NCBI GenBank assembly: GCA_030424955.1
Contig: JAUHVS010000015.1
Coordinates: forward strand, 1 to 21,583
Length of the DNA stretch: 21,583 bases
Origin: a bacterium
Lineage (GTDB): Bacteria; Myxococcota_A; Bradymonadia; UBA7976; UBA1532
Direction: 5' to 3'
Of this stretch, positions 14,734 to 21,545 are shown piece after piece. Both the position numbers and the translations under genes were made by a program. How positions within the stretch are numbered: the first letter of the stretch is position 1; the number at the start of each line of letters is the position of its first letter. The notes beneath the pieces are model-generated. The model had not been told where the DNA came from. It saw nothing but the letters and a program-made list of their open reading frames with translations, and did not search any database.

Positions 14734-16547
14734 GGGGCGGGGGGGGTGGGGCCCCACGCTGGGTCCACCTGTGCACCCTGCTGGCCACGCTGCTGTGCGC
14801 CGCCTGGGCCGGGGCCGCGCCCGGGCCGGGGGATCGCTCCTACGAGCAGCGGCACGTGGCGTCGGCGCTGGCCCGTGAGGGGCTCGTCGAGACCTCGGAG
14901 GTGGCGGCGTGGGGTGAGGCCATCGACTTCGTGCGGGTGGTGCGCTTCGACGTCTTCCGCGACGGCGAGCTGATCCCGCCGCTGTTCAACGTGTTCCACT
15001 GGCTGACGGTGCCGCAGGTCATCAAGGCTGAGCTCCTGCTCAAGCCGGGCGACCCCTACCAGCCCGCCCGCGCCCTCGAGACCGCGCGCAACCTGCGGCG
15101 GCTGCGCATCTTTCAGCTCGCCACGGTGCGCCCGGTGCGCGACGCCCAGGGCAGGCTGGGCGTGCTGGTGGTCACCCGCGATCTGTGGAGCCTGCGCATC
15201 GAGCAGGGCTTCCAGTTCACCAACAACCAGTTCGACTACCTCACGGTGCAGCTCACCGAGCGCAACCTGCTGGGCCGCAACCAGCAGGCCACCCTGCGCG
15301 CGAGCCTGGATCCCGTGGTCTACACCGTGGGCCAGCGCTACCTGAACCGGCGGATCGCGCTGGGCACGCTGCAGCTCTCGCAGGGGCTGGACGTGCAGTT
15401 CCGCCGCGACGACAACGGCTTCGACGGCGTGGACTTCGCGGCGAGCCTCAGCCGGCCGTGGTACCGCCTCGACCAGCGCTTCGCCTTCGAGATGCCGTTC
15501 CGCTACCTCGACAGCCACGCCCGGCAGATCCGCGCGGGGCAGGTGGTCACCTGGGACGATCCCGAGACCGCCGAGGTCGAGGCCATCCCGCGGGTGTGGC
15601 GGCAGCGCTTCATCACAGACGGTGTGTTCGGTCGCATCCAGCTGGGCGACGCGGTGAAGCACCGTCTGTCGGCCGGGCTGCTGTTCAGCCACCTCGAGAA
15701 CACAGCCGACGCACAGACGGCGCTGCCGGCCGCCAACGCGGCCAGCTTCGAGCGGCGCGTGCTGCCGCGCTCGCTCACCCAGGTCGCGCCGCGGGTGAGC
15801 TGGGGCACGCTGAGCCGCACCCACCGCACCTTCCAGGATCTGCGCAGCTTCGGTGTCAGCGAGGACGCCCGCATGGGCGTGAGCAGCCAGCTGAGCCTGT
15901 CTGTGCCGCTGGCCGCCCTGGGCAGCACCTACACCGCGCTCGAGGTGGACGCCGGCCTGAGCTGGACCACCGACTGGGCCGGCGACGGCGTGCTCGACCT
16001 GCTCGTCGCCGCCGAGGGCCGGGTGGAGGGTGACGCGCTCATCAACCGCGAGCTGCTGCTGCGCGCTCGGGTCGCCACCCCCTCGCTGGGCGGCTGGGGC
16101 CGCCTGACCAGCCGCGTGGACTGGCTCGCGCGGGCCAAAGACACCCGCAACCGCCTGCTGAGCCTGGGCGGCGACAACGGCCTGCGCGGCTACCCGAGCC
16201 AGTTCTTCCAGCTTCAGGGCGCCGACCGGCTGCGCGGCAACCTGGAGTTCCGCTCCCGGCCGGCGGTCTGGTCCTTCCTGCACCTGGGCGGCGTGGCCTT
16301 CTACGACGCCGGCGATGTGTACGTGCGCGGCCAGGACTTCACCCTGCGCCAGTCCGTCGGCCTGGGCGCCCGCGTGCTGTTCCCGCAGTTCAACCGCGAG
16401 GTCTATCGGGTGGATCTGGGCGTGCCTGTCGATGGCAGCGGGTTCATGATCAACCTGTCCGCCGGCAGCAGCCAGGCGGTGCCCCTCACCCCCGAGGAGG
16501 ATGGGCTGTATCAGGGCGTCGTGGGCGGGTTCTACAACCAGGACTGA
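14730..16547 (+). CDS. BamA/TamA-family outer membrane protein (POTRA plus beta-barrel)
   Basis: A 605-residue Omp85-superfamily protein, predicted to reside in the outer membrane and help insert or translocate proteins or lipids. The start is GTG 14730, overlapping the upstream stop; no better start lies before the signal peptide (hydrophobic residues about 14-30, LCTLLATLLCAAWAGAA). One POTRA-like domain (about 85-155) includes FNVFHWLTVPQVIKAELLLK and RNLRRLRIFQLATVRPV. The rest is a barrel with the diagnostic lid-loop motif GGDNGLRGYP (about residues 479-488). Family members such as TamA have three POTRAs and BamA five, so this is a short version. The barrel ends without the usual C-terminal Phe (FYNQD). 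Confidence 0.9.
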   Translation: MRGGGGGAPRWVHLCTLLATLLCAAWAGAAPGPGDRSYEQRHVASALAREGLVETSEVAAWGEAIDFVRVVRFDVFRDGELIPPLFNVFHWLTVPQVIKAELLLKPGDPYQPARALETARNLRRLRIFQLATVRPVRDAQGRLGVLVVTRDLWSLRIEQGFQFTNNQFDYLTVQLTERNLLGRNQQATLRASLDPVVYTVGQRYLNRRIALGTLQLSQGLDVQFRRDDNGFDGVDFAASLSRPWYRLDQRFAFEMPFRYLDSHARQIRAGQVVTWDDPETAEVEAIPRVWRQRFITDGVFGRIQLGDAVKHRLSAGLLFSHLENTADAQTALPAANAASFERRVLPRSLTQVAPRVSWGTLSRTHRTFQDLRSFGVSEDARMGVSSQLSLSVPLAALGSTYTALEVDAGLSWTTDWAGDGVLDLLVAAEGRVEGDALINRELLLRARVATPSLGGWGRLTSRVDWLARAKDTRNRLLSLGGDNGLRGYPSQFFQLQGADRLRGNLEFRSRPAVWSFLHLGGVAFYDAGDVYVRGQDFTLRQSVGLGARVLFPQFNREVYRVDLGVPVDGSGFMINLSAGSSQAVPLTPEEDGLYQGVVGGFYNQD

Positions 16548-16560
16548 GCGGTGCGTGGCG

Positions 16561-16577
16561 ACCGGCTCGCCGCCGGT
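16561..16577 (+). terminator. Hairpin after the outer membrane protein gene
   Basis: ACCGGC (16561-16566) pairs with GCCGGT (16572-16577) around a five-base loop, starting 13 bases after the stop and followed within a few bases by TTT. A weak intrinsic-terminator candidate. Confidence 0.35.
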
Positions 16578-16625
16578 GCGTTTGCGCGTAGGACAGCGGG
16601 TCAGGCAGTCGTCCGCTGGTCCGGA

Positions 16626-16668
16626 TGGGGTCGCCGCCGCCACAGCCGCGGCCGCTGAACCGACCCCA
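16626..16668. repeat. 8-bp inverted repeat in a 284-base intergenic region
   Basis: TGGGGTCG (16626-16633) and CGACCCCA (16661-16668) are exact inverted copies with 27 bases between. The surrounding gap, 16548-16831, has no credible gene. It also contains a 6-bp stem CCTGCC/GGCAGG near 16690-16720. It may be a leader or terminator region; no known RNA family is recognised. Confidence 0.3.
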
Positions 16669-16831
16669 CTCGGCGTCATCGCGCTCAGCGCTCCTGCCTG
16701 GCGCTGCCGTGCGCGGCAGGCTTGGTCCGTCTGGACTACCCGACAACCGTGCGGGAAGATCCAGCACTTCAGGGTCCGGCGATGACCGAAACCTCGACCC
16801 GCCGTGCGACTCTCTCGGTGAGGAGGCCCGC

Positions 16832-17785
16832 ATGCTCATCACCGCCCTTGTCCTCGGCCTGAGCCCGGGCCCCGCCGAGCCCCCGTATCGTACGCTCACC
16901 GACTTCGCGCCCGGCGGCCCGGTCGAGTGGACCACCGTCAACGATGACGTCATGGGCGGTCGCAGCCAGGGCGGCTTCCAGATCGAGGCCGGGACGCTGC
17001 GCTTCACCGGCGCGACGAACACCCGAGGCGGCGGCTTCTCGTCGATCCGCAGCCGCCCGGTGGCGCTCGATCTGCGCGGCTACGGCGGCATCCGGCTGAG
17101 GCTCCGCGCCGACGGGCGCCGGTACACGTTTCGGCTGGCGTCGATCGCGACGCAGGGCCTGCCGTTCCAGCCCGCGTACTGGGCGGACTTCGACACGCCG
17201 CAGGGGCCGGAGTGGGCCACCGTCGACGTGCCGTTCACCGACTTCCGGCCCCAGTGGCGGGGCCAGCGGCTCCCCGGGCCGGCGCTCGATCTGCGCCGCA
17301 TCGAGGGCCTGGGCTTGATGATCTACGACAAGCGGGACGGCCCCTTCCGCCTGGAGGTGGACTGGATTCGGGCCTACCGCGACCCAGCGAGTCCCGCGGT
17401 GGCTGTGCCTTCGCCGGACGCGCAGCCGTCGTCGCGCCGGCCCCTGCTGCTCTTCGCGCCCCGGGCCGACGATCCGCGGCTGGTGGCACAGCTTGAGGCG
17501 GTGCGGGCCACCCGCGCGGCCTTCGACGCGCGGGACATGCTGCTCATCGTGGTGGTCGCGGCGGGCCCGCCGCCGCCAGGGGTGGACGCCGTCGAGGCGG
17601 CAGACGCCGCCCGGCTGCGTGAACGCTACGGGGTGCCGCCCGACGGCTTCGCCGTGCGGCTGGTGGGCAAGGACGGCGGCCTGAAGCGGTCGGCGGACGC
17701 CGCCGTCGATCTCGCGCCGTGGTACGCCTTGATCGACACCATGCCCATGCGCCAGCGAGAGATGCGCGCCCGTGAGGCCGAGTAG
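16832..17785 (+). CDS. CIA30-domain protein fused to a DUF4174 domain
   Basis: A 317-residue two-domain protein. The ATG at 16832 has GAGGAGG about six bases upstream; the frame is open further upstream but composition there is not coding. Residues 1-16 may be a weak signal peptide. The first domain (about 20-185) matches the CIA30 galactose-binding-like fold, known from complex I assembly factor NDUFAF1: VNDDVMGGRSQGGF, GGGFSSIRSRPVAL, WATVDVPFTDFRPQWRG and GPFRLEVDWI are typical. A Pro/Ser linker leads to the second domain (about 205-315), which fits DUF4174: RPLLLFAPRADDPRL, then GFAVRLVGKDGGLK and IDTMPMRQREMR. DUF4174 has a thioredoxin-like look but no CxxC here. Function unknown. The next gene starts inside its 3' end. 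Confidence 0.85.
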   Translation: MLITALVLGLSPGPAEPPYRTLTDFAPGGPVEWTTVNDDVMGGRSQGGFQIEAGTLRFTGATNTRGGGFSSIRSRPVALDLRGYGGIRLRLRADGRRYTFRLASIATQGLPFQPAYWADFDTPQGPEWATVDVPFTDFRPQWRGQRLPGPALDLRRIEGLGLMIYDKRDGPFRLEVDWIRAYRDPASPAVAVPSPDAQPSSRRPLLLFAPRADDPRLVAQLEAVRATRAAFDARDMLLIVVVAAGPPPPGVDAVEAADAARLRERYGVPPDGFAVRLVGKDGGLKRSADAAVDLAPWYALIDTMPMRQREMRAREAE

Positions 17786-18365
17786 GCCCGCGCACAGGGC
17801 CGGCTCGCCCACCCGCCGAGCCGTGCTGGGCTTGGGCGCCGCCTGCGGCATCGCCGCCTGGCCCGCGCTCGCCCGCAGACCCAACGCCGAGGAGTTGACG
17901 ATGCGACCGCCGGACCTCGAAGCCAGCCTGCGGTCCATCGGTGGGCCCGTCTGCCTGGCCGCGGCCGACGCGGTGCACGCCGCCACCCGGCGCGGGGGGC
18001 GCCTGACGCTGACCCTGCGGGGCGCTGATCTGGGGCCGGCAGAGGTCCGCGCTGTGGCGGACGGGATCGGCGCACTGAGCGCGGCTGCAGCGCCGGCCCT
18101 GGTGTCGCTGAGCCTGAGTCACAGCCGGCGGATGGGCGACGCGGCGGCCGCCGACCTGCTGGACGCGCTGCCGGGCACCGTTGATGCCCTGGGGCTGGTG
18201 GGCTGCGGCCTGGGCGACGCGGCCGGGGCGGCGCTGCTGGGCTGGGCGGCCCGCTGCCCCACGCTGAGTATGCTGTGTGTCGAGGGCAACCCGATCTCCC
18301 ACGCGATGCGGCGGCGGCTCGCCGGGCTTGCGGAGGGGCGGCCGGGTCTGTTGGTCGTCGTGTAG
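17772..18365 (+). CDS. Tat-exported leucine-rich-repeat-like protein
   Basis: A 197-residue protein starting at GTG 17772, overlapping the preceding gene by 14 bases. The N terminus has a twin-arginine signal: SPTRRAVLGLG then a hydrophobic stretch to PALA (about residues 12-34), so export in a folded state is likely. From about residue 60 repeats of ribonuclease-inhibitor type appear (LTLTLRGADLGPAEVRAVAD, LVSLSLSHSRRMGDAAAADL, VDALGLVGCGLGDAAGAALL, LSMLCVEGNPI), about four units. Such repeats usually bind proteins. ATG 17901 is an alternative start but would lose the signal. It forms an operon with the CIA30-DUF4174 gene; a shared envelope role is inference. Confidence 0.8.
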   Translation: MRPSRPAHRAGSPTRRAVLGLGAACGIAAWPALARRPNAEELTMRPPDLEASLRSIGGPVCLAAADAVHAATRRGGRLTLTLRGADLGPAEVRAVADGIGALSAAAAPALVSLSLSHSRRMGDAAAADLLDALPGTVDALGLVGCGLGDAAGAALLGWAARCPTLSMLCVEGNPISHAMRRRLAGLAEGRPGLLVVV

Positions 18366-18425
18366 CCCCCCCTCGATCCTTGACACCGACCGGTGGCTGC
18401 CCCGCGCGCTTGGGCGCACACCGTC

Positions 18426-18453
18426 TTGACCTCGTGAGCACACACCGTACCCT
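18426..18453 (+). promoter_or_regulatory. Putative promoter A, upstream of the SUMF1 lipoprotein
   Basis: TTGACC (18426-18431), 16-base spacer, TACCCT (18448-18453), lying 68 bases before the lipoprotein start. The same layout, with a shared CACA-containing spacer, recurs at 19603 and 20165. Confidence 0.45.
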
Positions 18454-18521
18454 CTGCCTCACGGGCCGCGCACGCCGTGCGGGGCGGCGTGAGGCTCGGG
18501 TCTGGACACACAGGGTGGGGG

Positions 18522-19481
18522 ATGATGACAACCGAAGGGCTGGGTTGGGCCAGGGTGTGGCGACGCGGGCGTTTGATCTGCCTCTTGGCCGCTGGCTGCG
18601 GTGGGCTGGCGGCGTGTGGCCGGGGTGGCTCGGGGGCTGGGGCATCCGGTGAGGGCATGGATGCGTCGACGGGCAGCCCGTCGGCCCCGCCCGAGTTTGT
18701 CGTCTTCGAGGGCGGCGAGTTCTCCATGGGCACCCCACGGGGCGCCCTCGAACGCGGACATGACGAGCCGTCGCATCGGGTCACCATCGAGCACAGCGTC
18801 TCGTTGCAGACCACCGAGGTGACGCGTAGCGAGTGGGAGACGCTGATGCAGACCCGCCCGTGGCAGAGCCTCTGCGACAGCGACGACTGCCCAGTCGAGA
18901 CGGTGAACTGGTACGACGCGGTGGCCTACGCCAACGCGCGGTCGGCGCGGGAGGGGCTGCCCGAGTGCTACCGGCTGGCGGACTGCAATGGCCTGCTGCC
19001 CGGCGAGGGCTTCGAGTGTGCGACGGCCGAGGCCGTCGGCGTTGGCTGTGCGGGCTACCGGCTGCCGACGGAGGCCGAGTGGGAGTATGCGGCCCGGGGC
19101 GGCGGGCTGGACCGCCGCTACCCTTGGGGCGACGCCCCGGCGACCTGCGAGCGAGCCGTGATGAACGACCGCGATCAGGGTGACCACGGCTGCGGGACCA
19201 GTGGCCCGCTCCCGGTCTGTTCTCGGTTGCCGGGGCGCACACCGCACGGCCTGTGCGACATGGCGGGCAACGTCTGGGAGTGGGTCGAGGACTGGTATGG
19301 GCCCTACGACGAGGCCCCCGTGGACGGCAGCGCGCGGCCGCAGGTCACCCAGTGGCGCGTATTTCGGGGCGGGGGCTGGCTCAGCGCCGCGTTCTTCATG
19401 CGGGCGGCGAACCGCAACCGGTACCGACCCGATGACCGCTTCGTCAACCTGGGCTTCCGCCTCGCCCGGACGGTCCCCTGA
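18522..19481 (+). CDS. Lipoprotein with a formylglycine-generating-enzyme-like (SUMF1) domain
   Basis: A 319-residue predicted lipoprotein. Starts at ATG 18522 (or 18525), preceded by GGTGGGGG. The signal ends at a lipobox, most likely LAAC with C32 lipidated (C26 is an alternative). A Ser/Gly linker is followed by the SUMF1 domain (about 50-319): GGEFSMGTPRGALERGHDEP, VETVNWYDAVAYAN, GYRLPTEAEWEYAARGG, RYPWGDAP, GLCDMAGNVWEWVEDWYG, FRGGGWL and FVNLGFRLAR. Both active-site cysteines of true FGE are replaced (WLSAAFFMRAANR), so it should not make formylglycine. Six to ten other cysteines inside the domain suggest disulfides, fitting an extracytoplasmic location. A binding or surface role is likely. 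It has its own promoter candidate and no operon partner. Confidence 0.9.
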   Translation: MMTTEGLGWARVWRRGRLICLLAAGCGGLAACGRGGSGAGASGEGMDASTGSPSAPPEFVVFEGGEFSMGTPRGALERGHDEPSHRVTIEHSVSLQTTEVTRSEWETLMQTRPWQSLCDSDDCPVETVNWYDAVAYANARSAREGLPECYRLADCNGLLPGEGFECATAEAVGVGCAGYRLPTEAEWEYAARGGGLDRRYPWGDAPATCERAVMNDRDQGDHGCGTSGPLPVCSRLPGRTPHGLCDMAGNVWEWVEDWYGPYDEAPVDGSARPQVTQWRVFRGGGWLSAAFFMRAANRNRYRPDDRFVNLGFRLARTVP

Positions 19482-19602
19482 CCGTCGCCACCCGGGGGAC
19501 CCGTTGGTCTTGTGCTGTGCTGCCTTGACCAGTGGGGCGGGTGACCGTGCCCGCTGGCAGCCTGCACCGGAGCGCAGCGCGGGGGTCTGGGCGCGCCGCG
19601 CC

Positions 19603-19631
19603 TTGACTTCCCGCGGGCACAGGGTCCCAAT
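19603..19631 (+). promoter_or_regulatory. Putative promoter B, upstream of the small acidic protein
   Basis: TTGACT (19603-19608), then a spacer containing GCACAGGGT, then CCCAAT (19626-19631), about 50 bases before the start at 19682. It aligns without gaps to the sequence at 20165-20193, sharing CACAGGGT and AAT. Confidence 0.45.
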
Positions 19632-19681
19632 CGCGGTCGCGCGGGCATCCCGGCCCGGTCGCCCACGAACGGAGATACGAG

Positions 19682-20026
19682 ATGGCGTTCAACACTGAGA
19701 AGGCGTCGGCGCGGCGACTGCTCGGCGCGCTCGAGGATGGCACCCTCGGGGTCGCCGACACCTTCTACCTGGTCGAGGACGCCGATCCGACCCTGGTCTA
19801 CTTCATCTTTACCTGGCTACGCGCCTGGTACCCGCCGAGCCATCCGGCGGCGGACGCCGTGCTGGGCCGGCTGGGGGCGCTCTGCTCGCGGTATCCGAAG
19901 GCGGCGCGCATGGTCCAGGCGGGGCAGACCGACGCCCTCGTCGACTGGTTCGAAGACGCCCACGACTATCGGGACTTTCGCGCGGCGGAGTTCGTCGACC
20001 TGGTGGTCGAGAAGCTTGAAGGGTGA
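19682..20026 (+). CDS. Small acidic protein of unknown function
   Basis: A 114-residue soluble protein; the ATG at 19682 has GGAG about six bases upstream (in ACGGAGATACGAG). It is acidic, mostly helical, with no signal peptide or membrane segment, so cytoplasmic. Notable parts are DTFYLVEDADPTLVYFIFTW, ALVDWFEDAHDYRDF and a C-terminal FVDLVVEKLEG. No family is recognised. Codon use matches the neighbours and a good ribosome-binding site and promoter candidate precede it, so it is a real gene. Two hairpins follow, so it is probably monocistronic. Confidence 0.75.
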   Translation: MAFNTEKASARRLLGALEDGTLGVADTFYLVEDADPTLVYFIFTWLRAWYPPSHPAADAVLGRLGALCSRYPKAARMVQAGQTDALVDWFEDAHDYRDFRAAEFVDLVVEKLEG

Positions 20027-20032
20027 CCCCGC

Positions 20033-20052
20033 CCCGCGGCCCTGAACGCGGG
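20033..20052 (+). terminator. Hairpin just after the small acidic protein
   Basis: CCCGCG (20033-20038) pairs with CGCGGG (20047-20052) with an eight-base loop, seven bases after the stop codon. No T-tract follows. Confidence 0.3.
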
Positions 20053-20126
20053 CGTTGAACCGGCGCCTCGCCGTCCAGCGCCAACGACCCGGACGGCCGT
20101 TGGCCAGTTCACCGGCGCCCGGTCGT

Positions 20127-20147
20127 CCGCCAAAGACTGCTTGGCGG
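20127..20147 (+). terminator. Second hairpin downstream of the small acidic protein
   Basis: CCGCCAA (20127-20133) pairs with TTGGCGG (20141-20147) around a seven-base loop. It separates the small gene from the promoter-like sequence at 20165. No T-tract. Confidence 0.4.
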
Positions 20148-20164
20148 GACATGACGCCCGCCCC

Positions 20165-20193
20165 GTGATTTCATGAGGACACAGGGTGCTAAT
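20165..20193 (+). promoter_or_regulatory. Putative promoter C, now orphaned
   Basis: GTGATT (20165-20170), a spacer with GACACAGGGT, then GCTAAT (20188-20193). It aligns base for base with promoter B (19603-19631). No gene with a ribosome-binding site starts in the expected 50-70 bases downstream; instead the left inverted-repeat arm begins at 20202. Confidence 0.4.
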
Positions 20194-20201
20194 CGCTTTC
20201 C

Positions 20202-20331
20202 GCGAGCACGCTCGAACCACCCAGCCGCACATCGCCTCGACCCTTCCGGGGGCCACCGGCGACGTGCGGGAAGAGGGCCGTGAAAGTTGGGTATTTCGGG
20301 GGCTCGTCGCTTTCCGATTGCTCTATGAGAG
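20202..20331 (+). repeat. Left arm of 130-bp inverted repeat
   Basis: Begins GCGAGCACGCTCGAACC and ends TTGCTCTATGAGAG. It matches the reverse complement of 21416-21545 at 127 of 130 positions; the differences are at 20279, 20288 and 20297. The inner end carries a small palindrome, CTCTATGAGAG; the outer end has CGAGC/GCTCG. Confidence 0.97.
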
Positions 20332-20955
20332 GAGGGCTTCGTCAGCAACCCCGCCGACTGGGACCTGCCCAACTGCGTCGACGCCCTGACCAGCGACGGC
20401 GTGCTGCGCGGCAAGGCCTGGGACAGCTCGAGGCGGGAGCGCCGCCCGGTTGTGGGTCGGCTGAGCCCGCTGACTGCGTGGCGCAGGCGCCCCTGGGCCG
20501 AGTGGCGCGACTTCGTGCGGGGGCTCGTGGCGCAGATGGTCGCCGACAGCGTCGAGTCCCGCGAGCTGCGGGGCGAGCCCCCGCTGCCCATCGGCGTGGG
20601 CCTGGCCGACGGCAGTCGGGAGCGGCCCAACGTGAGCCGCCGGCGGTCGGCCGGTCACGTGCCGACGGAGCTCAAGCACAGCTACAACCGGATCTTCCTC
20701 GCGAAGGGGGAAGGGGCGAAGCACCGGCTCGCCGACGCCTATGCCGCTCGGCGAGCGGGGGTGGACCAGGCCCTCGTGGCCGCCGAGGTGCTGGTGATCG
20801 AGGGCGGCGGGCTCGGGGTGGAGTTGCCCGAGCCCTGCCAGTGGCCGCCGTTCGCCACCGAGGCCCTGGGCGACGAGACCTGGGTGGAGCTGCCCTTCGC
20901 CGAGGTGTTCAGCGGCCCCTTGGAGGCCGGCCCGGAGCCCACCGCCACCGCCTGA
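20332..20955 (+). pseudogene. 5'-truncated gene, possible C-terminal half of a Y1/REP-associated-type transposase
   Basis: The frame ends at TGA 20953-20955. An in-frame GTG at 20401 gives 184 residues, but the G/C-at-third-position signature of real coding DNA continues upstream without a start codon to 20332, exactly where the left repeat arm ends; an in-frame TGA lies at 20326. So the gene's 5' end appears to have been cut or replaced by the arm. The product reads GFVSNPADWDLPNCVDAL, then WAEWRDFVRGLVAQMV, PLPIGVGLADGSRERPNV, and GAKHRLADAYAARR. The layout (a post-catalytic 'NPADW' segment, a helix, a conserved 'G-V...RP' segment, then an Arg-rich helix) reminds me of the C-terminal part of COG1943 proteins in Myxococcota. 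The HUH domain with its His-x-His and Tyr would be in the missing part. The family call is tentative. Confidence 0.45.
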
Positions 20956-21415
20956 CGCGCCCCGGCGAGCGGGGCATCTCGAAGTCGTTGTTGGTCGCGT
21001 GCCCCACCACGCCTTCGTGCTCGTCTGCGTCCAGCTCGGCGCCAGCGGGCGGTGGGTGGCCTGATCCCCGCCCACAAGCCGCCAAGGAGGCGCCAATCCG
21101 TCACCGGCCGGGCCGTTCAGCGGGCCGGAACGCCGGCAAGTGCCGCAAACCCTTGAGCTACAAAGGACTCAGAGTTGTTCCCCGAAGGACTCAGAGTTGT
21201 TCCCCGGCCAGTTGAGCCTGCTGCTGGAGGACCAGCTTCTCCAAGCGCACCAGGCGCTCGAGCATATCTGGGGTTGCGTCTTCCACGGCACCAGGGTGCC
21301 AGTCGTTGACCTCCCGTCATATCAATTCTTGCCGTGGGATCCGGGAGGGCCCGCTGTCTGACTGAGCCGCGACGGATGAGGACGGCGACCAGCAGTCAGG
21401 CCCAAGCTACCCCCT
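20956..21415. other. Right interior of the element, no intact gene
   Basis: Contains no convincing full gene. On the minus strand, 21040-20954 has strong G/C third-position bias with residues such as ELDADEHEGVVGHATNNDF, possibly a gene remnant. Also on the minus strand, 21286-21191 encodes 31 residues of coiled-coil character (MLERLVRLEKLVLQQQAQLA) with a stop inside the tandem repeat. CTGACTG (21358-21364) and CAGTCAG (21393-21399) form a 7-bp inverted repeat. Confidence 0.4.
21163..21206. repeat. Perfect tandem duplication of a 22-bp unit
   Basis: The unit at 21163-21184 (beginning AAGGACTCAG and ending TTGTTCCCCG) is repeated exactly at 21185-21206 with no spacer. It is more A+T-rich than its surroundings. 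On the minus strand each unit carries an in-register CTC-TGA stop for the short coiled-coil frame. Confidence 0.95.
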
Positions 21416-21545
21416 CTCTCATAGAGCAATCGGAAAGCGACGAGCCCCCAAAATACCCTACTTTCACCGCCCTCTTCCCGCACGTCGCCGGTGGCCCCCG
21501 GAAGGGTCGAGGCGATGTGCGGCTGGGTGGTTCGAGCGTGCTCGC
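21416..21545 (-). repeat. Right arm of 130-bp inverted repeat
   Basis: Reverse complement of the left arm at 127 of 130 positions. A plus-strand frame (SDEPPKYPTFTALF) runs through it to TAA at 21568-21570; because it depends on repeat sequence and has no good start, it is not called as a gene. The 38 bases after it (21546-21583) show no feature. Confidence 0.97.

Larger units (their letters stand above)
20202..21545. mobile_element. Element bounded by 130-bp inverted repeats, possibly a decayed transposon
   Basis: Two long inverted arms enclose 1084 bases holding a truncated coding frame, a 22-bp tandem duplication and non-coding remnants. No target-site duplication is visible outside the arms (left flank TTTCC, right flank AGTCG), and no complete transposase is present. 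The arms may be the ends of one element or two separate insertions of a 130-bp repeat in opposite orientation. Confidence 0.45.

Noticed and set aside
20954..21123. Minus-strand frame with an apparent lipobox (SLAACGRGS) near 21085
   Set aside because: An in-frame stop sits just upstream and there is no room for a signal peptide; treated as chance or a remnant.
21163..21206. Possible CRISPR start
   Set aside because: The two units are directly adjacent with no spacer, and there are no further copies or cas genes.
20280..21215. A 311-codon plus-strand frame through the repeat element
   Set aside because: Third-position composition supports the other frame (20332-20955) instead, and the translation is Arg/Gly-rich without motifs.
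21527..21545. GGTTCGAGCGTGCTCGC resembling a tRNA T-arm
   Set aside because: No acceptor, D or anticodon stems can be folded around it and the same sequence is simply the end of the repeat arm.
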